The translations under genes and the position numbers were made by a program. A model generated the notes under the pieces. The model was not told where the DNA came from. It did no database searches and saw only the letters and a program-made list of their open reading frames with translations. From NCBI GenBank assembly GCA_002437405.1, contig DJPO01000105.1:1-6201 (forward strand): DNA of 6,201 bases, given 5' to 3'. Shown here piece after piece: positions 5,221 through 6,201 of the stretch. Source of the stretch: Opitutia bacterium UBA6410 (GTDB taxonomy: Bacteria; Verrucomicrobiota; Verrucomicrobiia; Opitutales; Intestinicryptomonadaceae). The stretch's first letter is position 1. The number at the start of each line of letters is the position of its first letter.

Positions 5221-5943
5221 ATGTGGCGTGTGGCTTTGCGGACGGTTATTTGCGCGGCGGCGTTTGTCCTCGCGGGCTTTTTGCTGCGCCCCGTTGCGCG
5301 GACGGCTCTGTCGGCGGACGGCGGACGGATTGCCGACGGCGCGCTGCGGACGGCTGCGGGGCGCGGTGCTGTGTTCGAAATTTTGGGCGGATACCGCACG
5401 CTCGCCGCGGATTTCGCGTGGATAAAAAGCTATGTCGCGTGGACACGCAGGGACGCGGCGGCGTGTACCGCCGCAATGGAGCTTGCCGTCGCGCTCGACC
5501 CCTCTATGAAGCTCTTTTGGCGCGAGGCTGCGGCGATAACGGCGTTCGACTACCCGCATTGGTTCGCGGGGGCGAACCGCGAAAAACTGGCAAAGTTGAA
5601 AATTTTCTACGGGCGCGGGGCGTTGAAATTCATCGACGGCGGGTTGGCGGTTTTCCCCGACGACGACGGGCTTTTGATTCAAAAGGCGTCGATAGCGATG
5701 GCGAATCTCGACGACTACCGAATTGCGGAAAAGTGCTACGAAACAATGGCGGTGAAGCCCGACGCGCCCGTGTACATATTGCGCCGATACGCCGCGATTT
5801 TGGCGCGCAACGGCAAATTCGCAAAATCGCTGGCCGTGATGGAGCGAATGACGGGGCAAATTTCCGCCGATTCGCCGCTTAAAAAGACGGTCGAAGAGCA
5901 GATTGAAAAGACCCGCAAGCTGTTGAAAAAATCGGAGTTGTGA
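5221..5943 (+). CDS. Membrane-anchored TPR-like protein, Verrucomicrobiota-type
   Basis: This 240-residue protein has an N-terminal membrane segment (about 5-23, not obviously cleaved) and a helical, TPR-like body, presumably in the periplasm. Recognisable parts are EILGGYRTLAADFAWIKSYV (53-72), WTRRDAAAC (74-82), ALDPSMKLFWREAA (91-104), a helical pair near 150-180 (IQKASIAMANLDDYRIAEKC) and another at 184-212. The L-A-A-D-x-x-W and A-L-D-P-x-x-x-x-F-W pattern resembles proteins I know from Verrucomicrobiota next to ABC-2 exporters. Function is unknown, and a scaffolding or accessory role for the exporter is inferred from context. The start is ambiguous. A TTG at 5212 overlaps the permease stop and sits 4-5 bases after GAGGG, a better spacing than the 13 bases to the ATG at 5221. 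It would add three residues. No clear terminator follows. Confidence 0.8.
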   Translation: MWRVALRTVICAAAFVLAGFLLRPVARTALSADGGRIADGALRTAAGRGAVFEILGGYRTLAADFAWIKSYVAWTRRDAAACTAAMELAVALDPSMKLFWREAAAITAFDYPHWFAGANREKLAKLKIFYGRGALKFIDGGLAVFPDDDGLLIQKASIAMANLDDYRIAEKCYETMAVKPDAPVYILRRYAAILARNGKFAKSLAVMERMTGQISADSPLKKTVEEQIEKTRKLLKKSEL

Positions 5944-6025
5944 ATCGCAAAATCCCCGAAATAAAAAAACTTCAAAAAAAGCTTGCCAAGGTGCGTCAAA
6001 AGAGTAAGGTAAAAGGATAATTTTT

Positions 6026-6102
6026 CGGGCCGTAGCGCAGTCTGGGAGCGCGCTTGCATGGGGTGCAAGAGGTCCCGAGTTCGATCCTCGGCGGCCCGAC
6101 CA
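6026..6102 (+). tRNA. tRNA-Pro (anticodon GGG)
   Basis: The 77-base gene includes an encoded CCA. Acceptor stem CGGGCCG pairs with CGGCCCG, followed by discriminator A and CCA. Anticodon stem CTTGC/GCAAG encloses loop ATGGGGT, giving anticodon GGG, which reads CCC and CCU. The T loop is TTCGATC. The 82 bases after the preceding gene contain no terminator, so read-through from the operon is possible. A weak local promoter (TTGCCA, 16 bases, TAAGGT, at about 5983-6010) is the only other candidate. A terminator follows directly. Confidence 0.95.
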
Positions 6103-6105
6103 TTT

Positions 6106-6140
6106 AAAAACCGCAAGTCTTTCGACTTGCGGTTTTTTTT
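6106..6140 (+). terminator. Intrinsic terminator of tRNA-Pro(GGG)
   Basis: AAAAACCGCAAGTC (6106-6119) pairs with GACTTGCGGTTTTT (from 6124) around a TTTC loop, and the T-run continues to 6140. The ISL3-like element begins at the very next base. Confidence 0.9.
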
Positions 6141-6201
6141 GGGTCAACCCCAAATGTTGTGGAATAGCGATTTTTTTGTAATTTGTTTTTCATAGTTTCA
6201 C
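6141..6201 (+). mobile_element. Outer end of an ISL3-like insertion sequence, continuing right of the window
   Basis: This begins GGGTCAACCCC on the plus strand and matches the reverse complement of 1-61 at 55 of 61 positions. It is the same element end in inverted orientation and a slightly divergent copy. The inserted end abuts eight T residues (6133-6140) of the tRNA-Pro(GGG) terminator. An 8-base target duplication, as known for ISL3 elements, would therefore be an oligo-T. The transposase gene should start shortly beyond the window. Confidence 0.72.

Noticed and set aside
6009..6018. GTAAAAGGAT shared with both R repeats, just upstream of tRNA-Pro(GGG)
   Set aside because: Ten A-rich bases without further similarity are not enough to call a third R repeat or a shared promoter element.
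5158..6153. Minus-strand 331-codon frame
   Set aside because: It is antisense to the TPR-like gene and to tRNA-Pro(GGG). The motif GSNSGPLAPH is the familiar translation of a tRNA in antisense.

Overview
The window looks like a contig from a bacterial chromosome, probably a Verrucomicrobiota member (Opitutales-like, perhaps gut-associated). This placement is an inference from protein style: an exported Mip-like FKBP isomerase, an acylphosphatase next to an ABC-2 exporter, and a membrane-anchored TPR-like protein of a kind I associate with Verrucomicrobiota. No rRNA or other decisive marker is present. Two regimes are visible: an AT-rich, decayed accessory stretch (about 1-2440) and a compact, GC-richer core stretch (about 2440-6100).

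Layout. Both window ends are the same end of an ISL3-like insertion sequence, in inverted orientation and pointing outward (1-61 and 6141-6201, 55 of 61 positions identical by eye). The left one sits against the 3' remnant of an older ISL3-type element (62-236), including the last codons of its transposase. Next come tRNA-Pro(UGG) on the minus strand (280-354) with its terminator, then about 1.6 kb of degenerate DNA. This holds an 87-residue ORF with a strong terminator, repeats, a decayed second copy of the tRNA 5' half with its upstream flank (1629-1720), and a decayed copy of the start of the 87-residue ORF (to 1910). A small membrane/coiled-coil protein (1900-2220, minus) closes this part.

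The core part has an exported FKBP-type peptidyl-prolyl isomerase on the minus strand (2445-3149). Divergent from it is a tightly packed plus-strand operon: acylphosphatase, ABC ATPase, ABC-2 permease and a membrane-anchored TPR-like protein. tRNA-Pro(GGG) and its terminator follow, and the right-hand IS starts exactly at the end of the terminator T-run.

How it fits together. The ABC ATPase and permease form one exporter with overlapping stop and start. The TPR-like protein starts within a few bases of the permease stop and is probably made with it. The isomerase is a separate periplasmic folding factor. The most unusual features are the ordered repetition of tRNA 5' half, R repeat and small ORF beside tRNA-Pro(UGG), with the repeat edge at the anticodon loop, and the placement of ISL3-type elements directly behind the terminators of both tRNA-Pro genes. 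No complete new defence, CRISPR or mobile system can be demonstrated here.
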